NCBI RefSeq assembly: GCF_017377395.1
Contig: NZ_CP061800.1
Span: 7,921,001-7,985,000, forward strand
Length of the DNA: 64,000 nt
Origin: Desulfonema magnum
Lineage (GTDB): Bacteria > Desulfobacterota > Desulfobacteria > Desulfobacterales > 4be13
Reading direction: 5' to 3'
The position numbers were made by a program, and so were the translations under genes. The first letter of the stretch is position 1; the number at the start of each line of letters is the position of its first letter. Below, piece after piece: positions 46,317 to 55,251 of the stretch. Below the pieces are notes generated by a model, which was not told the DNA's origin, made no database searches, and worked only from the letters and a program-made list of their open reading frames with translations.

Positions 46317-46511
46317 TCAGGCATTTACTGCTACCAGCGAAAGCCCCATTTTGTCTTCCAGTTTTTTGATTTTGGCCAGTTCATCCTCCGACAGTTGAGT
46401 TGCTTTGACATCATGACAGGAAAAAGCGACCATTGTTTTCCCAATTTCTTTTTCCAGAGCCTTGATCTCATCCACTTTGTCATTTTCCAATGTTGCAAAA
46501 CTGCACAGCAT
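46317..46511 (-). CDS. Small 64-aa protein of unknown function
   Basis: Starts MLCSFATLENDKVDEIKALEKEIGKT and ends LSEDELAKIKKLEDKMGLSLVAVNA: two amphipathic helices with a strand segment VAFSCHDVKATQ between. A very strong ribosome site AAAAGGAGGCGTATT directly precedes the ATG, and the composition is coding-like, so I treat it as real. There is no membrane helix. It stands alone between a + strand membrane protein and a PAS-LuxR regulator on the same strand. Function unknown. Confidence 0.7.
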   Translation of the reverse strand: MLCSFATLENDKVDEIKALEKEIGKTMVAFSCHDVKATQLSEDELAKIKKLEDKMGLSLVAVNA

Positions 46512-46640
46512 AATACGCCTCCTTTTGTTATATGATTAAATGATAACACCCTCTGTTATCTTCTGATAAGAAAATGACACGGGTTATAAAAAAAGACAAT
46601 GGGAAAAGAAAGGGAGTAAAACGGTAGGTAAAACCTGCTA

Positions 46641-47588
46641 TTATGAAAGGGAAAGCAGATAGGCTCTGAGATTGGCTTTGTTATTGGTCAGACCAAATTT
46701 TTTTCGGATATTTTTACGATGAAAATCAATGGCGCTTTCGGAAACATTCAGAATCATGGCAATTTCCTTGGTCGTATTCCCGCCTCTGATAAGGCTGGCG
46801 ATCTCAATTTCCCGGGGGGTCAGGCGCTGATATTTTGAAGAAATATGATGAAGAAAAGGAGAAACAATCTCGTCAAGATGACGCTTCAGAATTTTTATAT
46901 ACTCCTTTTGGCGTGAGTCTAATCGGGTCATCATCATTTTTTCTATGTAAGGAATGACAAGCTGACTGACATTGGACACCACCTTTTCCTCAAGCTCCTT
47001 CCTGTCCGCCTCTCTCTGTCTGAGGAGAATTTTCAGGGCGGTGTTGACTTCGTCGAGATCCCGGGCCCGGTCCCGGAGTTCTTTTTTCCGATCTCTCAGG
47101 GATTCTTCGGCAAGTTTTAACGCGGTAATGTTCTCATGACTGACAACGATCTTGAGCGGCCCCGGGTATGACAGCCGGGTCGCCCGCATGTAAAACCAGC
47201 GTCTCTCCGAGGGAGAATGACAGGCATAATCCGTGACAAATTCATCTGTTTTTCCGGAAATCACCTCCCGGATGCCGTCTGACACGACACGGGCTTCTGC
47301 CCCGCCATCTCCCCGGACATTGTCACAGAGTTCAAGATAATTGACACCGATCATATCCGGCCGCATGTTCACCTGGTTTTCCAGGGCAAATGCCTTCCAG
47401 GACTGGTTCGTTTCCAAAATAATGCCCTCCTCATCCAAGATTGCGATATGCGCGGACAAAGAATTCAGAATGGCATTCGCGGGGCATTCTTTCAGATGCG
47501 TTTCCGTATGTTTCAGATTCCGGGACTCCTGTTCCGGAATCTGAATCTTTTTTAGCAAGTTTTTATTAGAAGGAGAATGATCATTCAT
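46641..47588 (-). CDS. PAS domain / LuxR-type transcriptional regulator
   Basis: About 315 aa. A PAS-like sensor domain (about 35-150: LSAHIAILDEEGIILETNQSWKAF, TDYACHSPSERRWFYMR) is followed by a coiled coil (about 155-215) and a C-terminal LuxR/GerE helix-turn-helix (LTPREIEIASLIRGGNTTKEIAMILNVSESAIDFHRKNIRKKFGL). It is cytoplasmic, likely a DNA-binding regulator responding to a small ligand or redox state. The ATG at 47588 (MNDHSPSN) is chosen because the 29 codons upstream are basic and unlike a PAS N-terminus; the frame runs to 47675. No partner kinase is adjacent. Confidence 0.85.
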   Translation of the reverse strand: MNDHSPSNKNLLKKIQIPEQESRNLKHTETHLKECPANAILNSLSAHIAILDEEGIILETNQSWKAFALENQVNMRPDMIGVNYLELCDNVRGDGGAEARVVSDGIREVISGKTDEFVTDYACHSPSERRWFYMRATRLSYPGPLKIVVSHENITALKLAEESLRDRKKELRDRARDLDEVNTALKILLRQREADRKELEEKVVSNVSQLVIPYIEKMMMTRLDSRQKEYIKILKRHLDEIVSPFLHHISSKYQRLTPREIEIASLIRGGNTTKEIAMILNVSESAIDFHRKNIRKKFGLTNNKANLRAYLLSLS

Positions 47589-47847
47589 AAATCCAGCCTG
47601 AACCCTTTCTGATTTTTTGCTCCTGCTTGCTTTCTGTACTGAAAAATGATATTTTCCGTGGTACCCAAAAAACATATTCTGTTTTATATTTGATCAGAGG
47701 GGGTTCTGTCAACCTTTCATTTTAACACAAAAAACTGATTTTTATCCTGATGTCATCGGGTTTTGATCAGATACTTTTCACTATACTGTCTGACCAGATA
47801 AGTTCTGAGGGGTGAAATTCGGAAAAACCGGACACACCCGTTTTTTT

Positions 47848-48597
47848 GCCACAAAGGCACGAAGGCACAAAGTTTTACTAAGTCTCTTTGTGATTCCTTT
47901 GCGGCTTTGTGTCTTTGTGGCTGATTTTTTCGGATGCGTAAAAAGCGGAACCTGCCATTTTTTTTGCCACAAAGGCACGAAGGCACAAAGTTTCACGAAG
48001 TCTCTTTGTGAGTCCTTTGTGGCTTTGTGTCTTTGTGGCTGATTTTTTCGGATGTGTAAAAAGCGGAACCTGCCATTTTTTTTGCCACAAAGGCACGAAG
48101 GCACAAAGTTTCACGAAGTCTCTTTGTGAGTCCTTTGTGGCTGATTTTTTCGGATGCGTAAAAAGCGGAACCTGCCATTTTTTTTGCCACAAAGGCACGA
48201 AGGCACAAAGTTTCACGAAGTCTCTTTGTGAGTCCTTTGTGGCTGATTTTTTCGGATGCGTAAAAAGCGGAACCTGCCATTTTTTTTGCCACAAAGGCAC
48301 GAAGGCACAAAGTTTCACGAAGTCTCTTTGTGAGTCCTTTGTGGCTGATTTTTTCGGATGCGTAAAAAGCGGAACCTGCCATTTTTTTTGCCACAAAGGC
48401 ACGAAGGCACAAAGTTTCACGAAGTCTCTTTGTGAGTCCTTTGTGGCTGATTTTTTCGGATGCGTAAAAAGCGGAACCTGCCATTTTTTTTGCCACAAAG
48501 GCACGAAGGCACAAAGTGTCACGAAGTCTCTTTGTGATTCCTTTGTGGCTTTGTGTCTTTGTGGCTGATTTTTTCGGATGTGTAAAAGGTGGGACAC
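47848..48597. repeat. 102/118-bp tandem array, 7 units
   Basis: Units beginning GCCACAAAGGCACGAAGGC start at 47848, 47966, 48084, 48186, 48288, 48390 and 48492. Units 1, 2 and 7 have the long form; units 3-6 lack 16 bp (a TTTGTGTCTTTGTGGC-like piece). The outer ends carry GACACACCCG and GTGGGACACATCC, as in the single copy at 30296-30575. Open frames on both strands across the array are repeat artefacts. Confidence 0.92.
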
Positions 48598-48710
48598 ATC
48601 CTGAAAATCATGCAGGACAATTTTTCAAACTGCCCGAAAAACAATTTGAAAAATTGTCTTACATCTCAGCAATCTGTCAGCATTTATCTGGTCGTTTAGT
48701 AGCGAAAATA

Positions 48711-50408
48711 TCACCGTCCATTAATCACTTCTAATAATTCCCCCATAAAATCTTTCATCTGCTCAACCAGGGCATCCATCCGCTCAGAAGCCGACGCGGA
48801 TTTCTCAGCGTGAATGGCATTCTGCTGAACCACCTGATCCAGTTCCACGATGGCATTGCTGTTGTGACTTACCCCTTCGGCTTGTTCGTCAGAGGCAACA
48901 GAAATTTCATCAATAATATGCTCAATTTTTTCAGATATTCTGAGATTTTTATTCATAATATCTTCAACTTGCTGATAATAATTCTTTGTTTCTTTCATTT
49001 TAAGATTGGCGTCTTGAATCAGCGCCACGATGTCACTGGCTGAGGCAGCGGAACGCAGGGCCAGATTTCTCACTTCGTCCGCGACCACGGCAAATCCTGC
49101 CCCGGCTTTCCCGGCGTGTGCCGCTTCCACGGCCGCGTTTAAGGCCAACAGATTGGTCTGAAATGCGATTTTTTCAATATTTTTTATAAGTTCAGTCGTC
49201 TTTTCACCAGCTTTCAGCGTTGTCTTCATGGCTGTCTGCATCTGTCCCATCTTTTTTTCCATGAGTTGCAGATTGGGAACCGCCTCTTTTTTTATAAATT
49301 GTCTGGCTGCTTTGGAGTTATCCGCATTCCTCCGAGTCATGGAAGCGGTTTCCTCCAAAGATGCTGAGGATACCTCCAAAGATGTTGCCTGTTCTGAGGT
49401 ACCCTCTGCCAATTGCTGTCCCATAACTGAAAGCCGGCCGGAAGCGGACGCAACCTGATCTGAAACTGCTGTCATGCCTCTGAGGATATTTTTAAGGGGT
49501 TTCACAACAGACCGGGCAATCAGAAAAATTACGATAAATACAGTCATCAGGATGAAACCGGATACGATAACACTGATATGACCCATCCTGTTCACAGGTG
49601 CGTAAAGTTCGGCTGTCTCGGCACTCACGGCAACAGACCATCCTGTTATACGGCTCTGTTTATAAGCCGCCAGTCTTTCGGAACCCCTGGCCGTATAGGT
49701 CCATATCCCTTCTTTATTGGGTTTGAGATCATATTTGTTTATGTTGTCGTTAAAAATTCTGGATTTGTCGGGACAGGCAATAATACTGCCATCTTTCTGA
49801 TACATACAGGCGAAACCTGTTTTTCCTATCCTGACCGGATCAATGATCTCTTCAGCAAAATAGGACAGTTCAATAATACCAAACAGCACGCCGGTGTGGG
49901 AAGAGCCTTGTTTCCGGATAGGAGCGGAGATGACAAAAACCGGTCTGCCGCTGATTTTGCTTTTTATCACCTGGGATAACCAGACTTCCCCTTTGAGAGC
50001 CTTTTGAAAATATTCCTGGTCAGACACATTGGTTTTGCCAATGAGTTCAGGATCAGATGAGGAAACAATTTCCCCTTCTGCGTTTGCCAAGCTGATGACT
50101 TCATAATCTTTTGTTTTCAAACCGGCAAAGGTTACGCTCGCTGATTTCCGCGCTCTTTTTCCCAGCAATGAATTCTGAACAGCCCAGTAAAGGCTTTTTT
50201 GTTTGCTCCAGGTGACAATATTCATCCTAATATCTTTGATCCAGAAATCAGCGCTTTTCTGAGCAGATTCGGAAATTCGGACAATCTGTTCTCTGACAGC
50301 GTTCTCCAAACACTGTTTTGAGATCATGTAAGAAATAATTGTTAAAATACTTGTGCCAATGAAAATGACCACAACAGTGGGAATGAGAAACTTGTTTCTG
50401 AGGTTCAT
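48711..50408 (-). CDS. Methyl-accepting chemotaxis protein with Cache sensor
   Basis: 565 aa. Membrane helix 1 (about 8-28) is followed by a periplasmic dCache-like domain (about 40-275: TKDYEVISLANAEGEIVSSS, DQEYFQKALKGEVWLSQVIKS, GRPVFVISAPIR), helix 2 (about 283-305) and a cytoplasmic coiled coil. The signalling tip is KIAFQTNLLALNAAVEAAHAGKAGAGFAVVADEVRNLA. It relays ligand binding to CheA/CheW. The start is the ATG at 50408 (MNLRNKF): the frame stays open for another 1.6 kb upstream only because a 73-bp repeat array has no stop in it. The array abuts the promoter region. Confidence 0.92.
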   Translation of the reverse strand: MNLRNKFLIPTVVVIFIGTSILTIISYMISKQCLENAVREQIVRISESAQKSADFWIKDIRMNIVTWSKQKSLYWAVQNSLLGKRARKSASVTFAGLKTKDYEVISLANAEGEIVSSSDPELIGKTNVSDQEYFQKALKGEVWLSQVIKSKISGRPVFVISAPIRKQGSSHTGVLFGIIELSYFAEEIIDPVRIGKTGFACMYQKDGSIIACPDKSRIFNDNINKYDLKPNKEGIWTYTARGSERLAAYKQSRITGWSVAVSAETAELYAPVNRMGHISVIVSGFILMTVFIVIFLIARSVVKPLKNILRGMTAVSDQVASASGRLSVMGQQLAEGTSEQATSLEVSSASLEETASMTRRNADNSKAARQFIKKEAVPNLQLMEKKMGQMQTAMKTTLKAGEKTTELIKNIEKIAFQTNLLALNAAVEAAHAGKAGAGFAVVADEVRNLALRSAASASDIVALIQDANLKMKETKNYYQQVEDIMNKNLRISEKIEHIIDEISVASDEQAEGVSHNSNAIVELDQVVQQNAIHAEKSASASERMDALVEQMKDFMGELLEVINGR

Positions 50409-50471
50409 TTTTAAAGAATTCCTTATCACCTGATGATCAAGTTTTTTGATCCAGTTCGGACAAAAAGCCTG

Positions 50472-50530
50472 ATCATAACGGATATAGGGGAGTAGCGACC
50501 AGGCCCTGTAAGGGCGACATATTTGTAGCA
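50472..50530. repeat. Left end of the CTGATTATAACGG family element
   Basis: CTGATCATAACGGATATAGGG through CCCTGTAAGGGCGACATATTTGTAGCA, as at 18880-18940, placed directly in front of the 73-bp array. No matching right end is seen beyond the array. Confidence 0.75.
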
Positions 50531-52040
50531 TCCGGAGAAGTTCCGGGCGTATCCGGAGTGCAAAAATTGTATTTTTGCAACAGCGAAAAAGAATTTTTCG
50601 CACTCCGGAGAAGTTCCGGGCGTATCCGGAGTGCAAAAATTGTATTTTTGCAACAGCGAAAAAGAATTTTTTGCACCCCGGAGAAGTTCCGGGCGTATCC
50701 GGAGTGCAAAAATTGTATTTTTGCAACAGCGAAAAAGGATTTTTCGCACTCCGGAGAAGTTCCGGGCGTATCCGGAGTGCAAAAATTGTATTTTTGCAAC
50801 AGCGAAAAAGAATTTTTTGCACCCCGGAGAAGTTCCGGGCGTATCCGGAGTGCAAAAATTGTATTTTTGCAACAGCGAAAAAGAATTTTTCGCACTCCGG
50901 AGAAGTTCCGGGCGTATCCGGAGTGCAAAAATTGTATTTTTGCAACAGCGAAAAAGGATTTTTCGCACTCCGGAGAAGTTCCGGGCGTATCCGGAGTGCA
51001 AAAATTGTATTTTTGCAACAGCGAAAAAGAATTTTTCGCACTCCGGAGAAGTTCCGGGCGTATCCGGAGTGCAAAAATTGTATTTTTGCAACAGCGAAAA
51101 AGAATTTTTCGCACTCCGGAGAAGTTCCGGGTGAATCCGGAGTGCAAAAATTGTATTTTTGCAACAGCGAAAAAGAATTTTTCGCACTCCGGAGAAGTTC
51201 CGGGCGTATCCGGAGTGCAAAAATTGTATTTTTGCAACAGCGAAAAAGAATTTTTCGCACTCCGGAGAAGTTCCGGGCGTATCCGGAGTGCAAAAATTGT
51301 ATTTTTGCAACAGCGAAAAAGAATTTTTCGCACTCCGGAGAAGTTCCGGGCGTATCCGGAGTGCAAAAATTGTATTTTTGCAACAGCGAAAAAGAATTTT
51401 TCGCACTCCGGAGAAGTTCCGGGCGTATCCGGAGTGCAAAAATTGTATTTTTGCAACAGCGAAAAAGAATTTTTCGCACTCCGGAGAAGTTCCGGGCGTA
51501 TCCGGAGTGCAAAAATTGTATTTTTGCAACAGCGAAAAAGAATTTTTCGCACTCCGGAGAAGTTCCGGGCGTATCCGGAGTGCAAAAATTGTATTTTTGC
51601 AACAGCGAAAAAGAATTTTTCGCACTCCGGAGAAGTTCCGGGCGTATCCGGAGTGCAAAAATTGTATTTTTGCAACAGCGAAAAAGAATTTTTCGCACTC
51701 CGGAGAAGTTCCGGGCGTATCCGGAGTGCAAAAATTGTATTTTTGCAACAGCGAAAAAGAATTTTTCGCACTCCGGAGAAGTTCCGGGCGTATCCGGAGT
51801 GCAAAAATTGTATTTTTGCAACAGCGAAAAAGAATTTTTCGCACTCCGGAGAAGTTCCGGGCGTATCCGGAGTGCAAAAATTGTATTTTTGCAACAGCGA
51901 AAAAGAATTTTTCGCACTCCGGAGAAGTTCCGGGCGTATCCGGAGTGCAAAAATTGTATTTTTGCAACAGCGAAAAAGAATTTTTCGCACTCCGGAGAAG
52001 TTCCGGGCGTATCCGGAGTGCAAAAATTGTATTTTTGCAA
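50531..52040. repeat. 73-bp tandem repeat, 20 full units plus a partial
   Basis: The period of exactly 73 bp is constant from 50531 to 51990, with a 50-bp partial unit to 52040. Units are nearly identical; variants such as GATTTTTCG or TTTTTTGCACCCCGG occur mainly in the left quarter. Each unit has two hairpins, TGCAAAAATTGTATTTTTGCA and GCGAAAAAGAATTTTTCGC. The 73-bp period has no stop in several frames, which creates long false reading frames on both strands. Confidence 0.96.
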
Positions 52041-52087
52041 TTTATTATGGTCCGGATATTCTCAGGCTCTGTCTCAAAACTTATGTA

Positions 52088-53308
52088 TCAAAAAAATGTA
52101 AGCCTCCTTTTCGCTTCTTCAAAAATTTCTCTTGCTTCTTTTTTTGAATTTTCAGATATGCCGGTAACATCAACAGAACCGGACTCAATAACTCCGGGAT
52201 TGGTAATTACGACAAACGGCTTTTTCCCGGGCCGGATAAGATCGGAAAGTTCTGTTATAATTTCATGAAAGGATTTATTTGAAGATATTTGAAGGGGTTC
52301 ATGCCAAAAACTGAAGTCTGATGACCCGAAACAAATTTCTGAAAGCCGCCGGGCCATATCCCATATATAAAGCAATGCGCCTTTTCTCGGATTAAAATCA
52401 ATCCAATAAGGGATATTCTGCTTATCAATAATGATATCACAATGGAAATACCCTTTAGCTCCTTGTTGAATAAGATATGGCCCCACTTTATCCCTTAGTT
52501 GGGATTCTATTTGCTGCTTAACAGAAAAAGGAATCGTATCAGGGTAGGACCCGCCGACATAAGAACAGTTGTTCATTATTCGGTCAAATAAACCGAGCTG
52601 CCTGAGCTCACCTTGTTCAGTAATCTCCCAATGCAGAGAAATCTCTGCTTTATGATCTATTCGTTTTTCTATAAAAAATTCTTTTCCGAAGTTCGTTAGC
52701 GACTCAAAAGCTGTCTCAAGTTCCTCTGTTGTACTTACTTCAAACATTCCGCGGTATGATATTCCGCCAGTTCCCTTGTCTCCTTTGAGTAATATCGAAG
52801 TTTCAGAAAGTAAAAGATTTTTTGCTTTCTGAAACAATTGATCTTTATCTTTGTGAAAAAACCACGGCGGTGTGGCGAGAGAAAGGGCTTTACAGATTTT
52901 TTTAAAAAAAATTTTGCGGGAAAGCGGAATTGAAACATCAAAATTGCAATAGGCCGGGATTCCGAGCGACTGACACAATGCCCTCTCAGTTTCTTCAATG
53001 TAGTAAAACTCAAGCCTTGAATGCGTATCATTTGCTAAAGCTCTGATTGTTTTTCGCACAGCTTTTTTTCGGACAACCAGCTCGGAAAGTGTATATTGAG
53101 GATCAAAAGGGCCAGCCGTAATCAGATGAGGAATGGTAAAGCCCAGACTTTTCCAATATTCTATATAGTCAGGCTGATATGGTCTGGTGGTAACAACAAT
53201 ATGGCCTTTGTCTAACTGACAAAGGCCGCCGCGCTGGTCATAGTTTTGCTCCGCCTCCGCACCATGAAGAAGAGGATTGCTCTGAGTATCAAAAATTATT
53301 CTTTTCAT
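52088..53308 (-). CDS. ATP-grasp fold protein
   Basis: About 406 aa. The central and C-terminal parts show an ATP-grasp pattern: nucleotide-binding ILLKGDKGTGGISYRG near 184, EKRIDHKAEISLHWEI near 222, and the metal/phosphate-binding GYFHCDIIID ... YWIDFNPRKGALL near 290-312. The N-terminal ~150 residues form a pre-ATP-grasp alpha/beta domain. ATP-grasp enzymes ligate a carboxylate to an amine or thiol through an acyl phosphate; the substrate is unknown. The ATG at 53308 (MKRIIFDTQ) is preferred, with an alternative at 53344. It follows the binding-protein gene by 64 bp and belongs to the radical SAM/methyltransferase run. Confidence 0.75.
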   Translation of the reverse strand: MKRIIFDTQSNPLLHGAEAEQNYDQRGGLCQLDKGHIVVTTRPYQPDYIEYWKSLGFTIPHLITAGPFDPQYTLSELVVRKKAVRKTIRALANDTHSRLEFYYIEETERALCQSLGIPAYCNFDVSIPLSRKIFFKKICKALSLATPPWFFHKDKDQLFQKAKNLLLSETSILLKGDKGTGGISYRGMFEVSTTEELETAFESLTNFGKEFFIEKRIDHKAEISLHWEITEQGELRQLGLFDRIMNNCSYVGGSYPDTIPFSVKQQIESQLRDKVGPYLIQQGAKGYFHCDIIIDKQNIPYWIDFNPRKGALLYIWDMARRLSEICFGSSDFSFWHEPLQISSNKSFHEIITELSDLIRPGKKPFVVITNPGVIESGSVDVTGISENSKKEAREIFEEAKRRLTFF

Positions 53309-53372
53309 CTTTTCATCGCATTGCTGGCAATCTGTGAGAAGCATCAGTCTTTTTAGTTGTCTGAAAATTTGG

Positions 53373-54533
53373 TTATTCAGGTTTTGCTATGCTCTCATAA
53401 ATTTCATCTGCCATCTCCAAAACTCCAATAGGAGGATCATATCCGATAATTTCAGCAGTTTTCAGATTGATGGCGATTCTCGGGGGATCTTCAAATATCT
53501 GATTCAGTTCCCGTGGCTTTGCACCGTTAAGTATCTTGGCAAATGTCTCTGCATAAAATTGTCCGACATACTTATAATCTGCCATTGAAACGCTCAGCAG
53601 AAACCCAAGCTTAACATGACTTGATCCCATGTCAGAATATGTCGGAATACGATGCGAATTTGCGATTTCCACTAATTTGGGAATATTTTTCGAATATATG
53701 CCTCCTTGAGAAGTGATGTAAATGGCATCGGCTTTTTTTCCCAGTTCGAGAAAGCATTTTCTCATGCTTTCCCCTGCGACTTTTTGAGTGACGCCATCAC
53801 TTAATGTATGGCAATGTACAATTTCAAACCCGCGTTCTTTTGCAACTTTCTCCACCTTGTCTATTGAAGCGTAACTTCTGCCAGTAAGGGAATCTTCATA
53901 AGGTACGCCCAGTTTTTTAAAACCGATAATATCGTGGAAAGTCCGAACCTCCCGCTCAGTACGAAACGGATCAACTCGTGCGTGTATGTGGTCGTATCCG
54001 GAATCTTCAACGCTTTTAATAATACCGGCTGAAAGAGGATTGGAAGTTACCATCACCATTGTCGGCGTATGATGTTTGTTGTTGGCCAGATCCTGCCCTG
54101 CCCAGGTGCTGTACGACATCATAAGGTCAATATCTTTTTTCTGATTCAGGCGGTCAATTATCTCGGCAGCTGTTTTTTTTTTGATATTTTCATCCCATTT
54201 TGCGGTATAGTGGGCATCTTTAACAAACTGGAGATATTTGCTTTTCGACTTGCTTGAAAGCCAGTTCCAGAGTTCCTCGGTCTGCTCCCCTTTCTGGGGG
54301 GGAAGCTTTGCGGCCTCAATCCAGCCCAGATTCATCAGAGCCTTTATTGTGGCAGTAAAGTTTTTTTGATATGTGATATATTCTCCGCCTTCATAATATC
54401 CGATTCGCCATTTTTTTCCGTTGTCTGTTTTCGGTGCGGTGCTGAAGTTTCCCTTGTCTGCGGCGAACAGAGCTGCCTGAGTCAGAAAAAAGCACACAAA
54501 CAAAAAAATAACTATTTTTCCTATTGTTTTCAT
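53373..54533 (-). CDS. ABC_sub_bind family periplasmic binding protein
   Basis: 386 aa. A signal peptide (about 6-24, IVIFLFVCFFLTQAALFA) is cleaved near ALFAAD. The mature part resembles the ABC_sub_bind (TrpX-like) type I periplasmic binding family: KWRIGYYEGGEYITYQKNF, LMMSYSTWAGQDL, MVMVTSNPLSAGIIKSVEDSG, ITSQGGIYSKNIPKLVEIA. There is no ABC permease or ATPase nearby, so it may act as an orphan sensor or partner. AAGGAAGGACG lies upstream of the ATG. It is sandwiched between a methyltransferase and an ATP-grasp gene on the same strand. Confidence 0.85.
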   Translation of the reverse strand: MKTIGKIVIFLFVCFFLTQAALFAADKGNFSTAPKTDNGKKWRIGYYEGGEYITYQKNFTATIKALMNLGWIEAAKLPPQKGEQTEELWNWLSSKSKSKYLQFVKDAHYTAKWDENIKKKTAAEIIDRLNQKKDIDLMMSYSTWAGQDLANNKHHTPTMVMVTSNPLSAGIIKSVEDSGYDHIHARVDPFRTEREVRTFHDIIGFKKLGVPYEDSLTGRSYASIDKVEKVAKERGFEIVHCHTLSDGVTQKVAGESMRKCFLELGKKADAIYITSQGGIYSKNIPKLVEIANSHRIPTYSDMGSSHVKLGFLLSVSMADYKYVGQFYAETFAKILNGAKPRELNQIFEDPPRIAINLKTAEIIGYDPPIGVLEMADEIYESIAKPE

Positions 54534-54587
54534 AAAAAAAGCGTCCTTCCTTATCTGATAATTAATTTAATAAGTTGTCTTCCATTG

Positions 54588-55214
54588 CTAAAGCCAAAAA
54601 GGTTCCTTGTGAACAACATATACATTCCACAGGTTCCGGGTAGGGTATAACTCTATCCGTTGCGCTCCCATATCAAGAAATAAATCAGTGCATGCCCCCA
54701 TTCTGAAGGTATTAAGATCATCTCCATGGTCTTTTCGTGCATCAAGGAAGTCAACAATGATACCCTTTGTCGAAAGCTCCCATGCTTTTTTTATTAATAC
54801 TTCCGGCATTGGTACGCTTGCGGTTATCGCTATCAGAAATACCCAGTCATATTTTTCAGTTATATCTGTCAGATTGGCACAGTCAAAACTCAGATCAGGG
54901 TAGAACCTGATCGCTTCTTCCACAGATTGGGCTACAAGGTCAATTCCCCTGTAAACACAGGGCGGCATAAAAGGGACAAGAGCCCCGACACCGCATCCTA
55001 CGTCAAGTACGGAATCATCAGGTCTGATGATCTGATGGAGAATTTTGGAAGAGTGGGCAAGTCTTGCAGAATGCGCCGTATCACTGGAATAGAAAAGCCC
55101 TTTGGAACCCGGACCATAAGTTTCCATACGTTTGCCATATGCAGATTTCACTTCATCCCATGTATGAATCGCCTTGCCGTCAATAATGACTTGTTTATTT
55201 TCTCTTATCTCCAT
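54588..55214 (-). CDS. SAM-dependent methyltransferase
   Basis: 208-aa class I methyltransferase with motif I DSVLDVGCGVGALVPFMP near 72, an acidic ribose-binding residue in YRGIDL, and motif IV KYDWVFLIAITASVPM. An N-terminal extension (DEVKSAYGKRMETYGPGSKGLFY) may form part of the substrate pocket. GGAG is 8 nt before the ATG. It follows the radical SAM gene by 37 bp and likely acts on the same product. Confidence 0.85.
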   Translation of the reverse strand: MEIRENKQVIIDGKAIHTWDEVKSAYGKRMETYGPGSKGLFYSSDTAHSARLAHSSKILHQIIRPDDSVLDVGCGVGALVPFMPPCVYRGIDLVAQSVEEAIRFYPDLSFDCANLTDITEKYDWVFLIAITASVPMPEVLIKKAWELSTKGIIVDFLDARKDHGDDLNTFRMGACTDLFLDMGAQRIELYPTRNLWNVYVVHKEPFWL

Positions 55215-55251
55215 AAATTAAGCTCCGTTTTGTCAAAAAGATATAAAATAG

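Noticed and set aside
47878..48597. Frames of 173-239 codons over the GCCACAAAGGCAC array
   Set aside because: Translated tandem repeats with no starts or homology-like features.
50409..52040. N-terminal extension of the chemoreceptor to about 1109 residues
   Set aside because: The extension is only translated 73-bp repeat. A normal chemoreceptor N-terminus with a membrane helix starts at 50408.
50531..52268. Several 370-530-codon frames on both strands
   Set aside because: They are repeat translations of period 73 bp with no non-repeat domain and no start signals.
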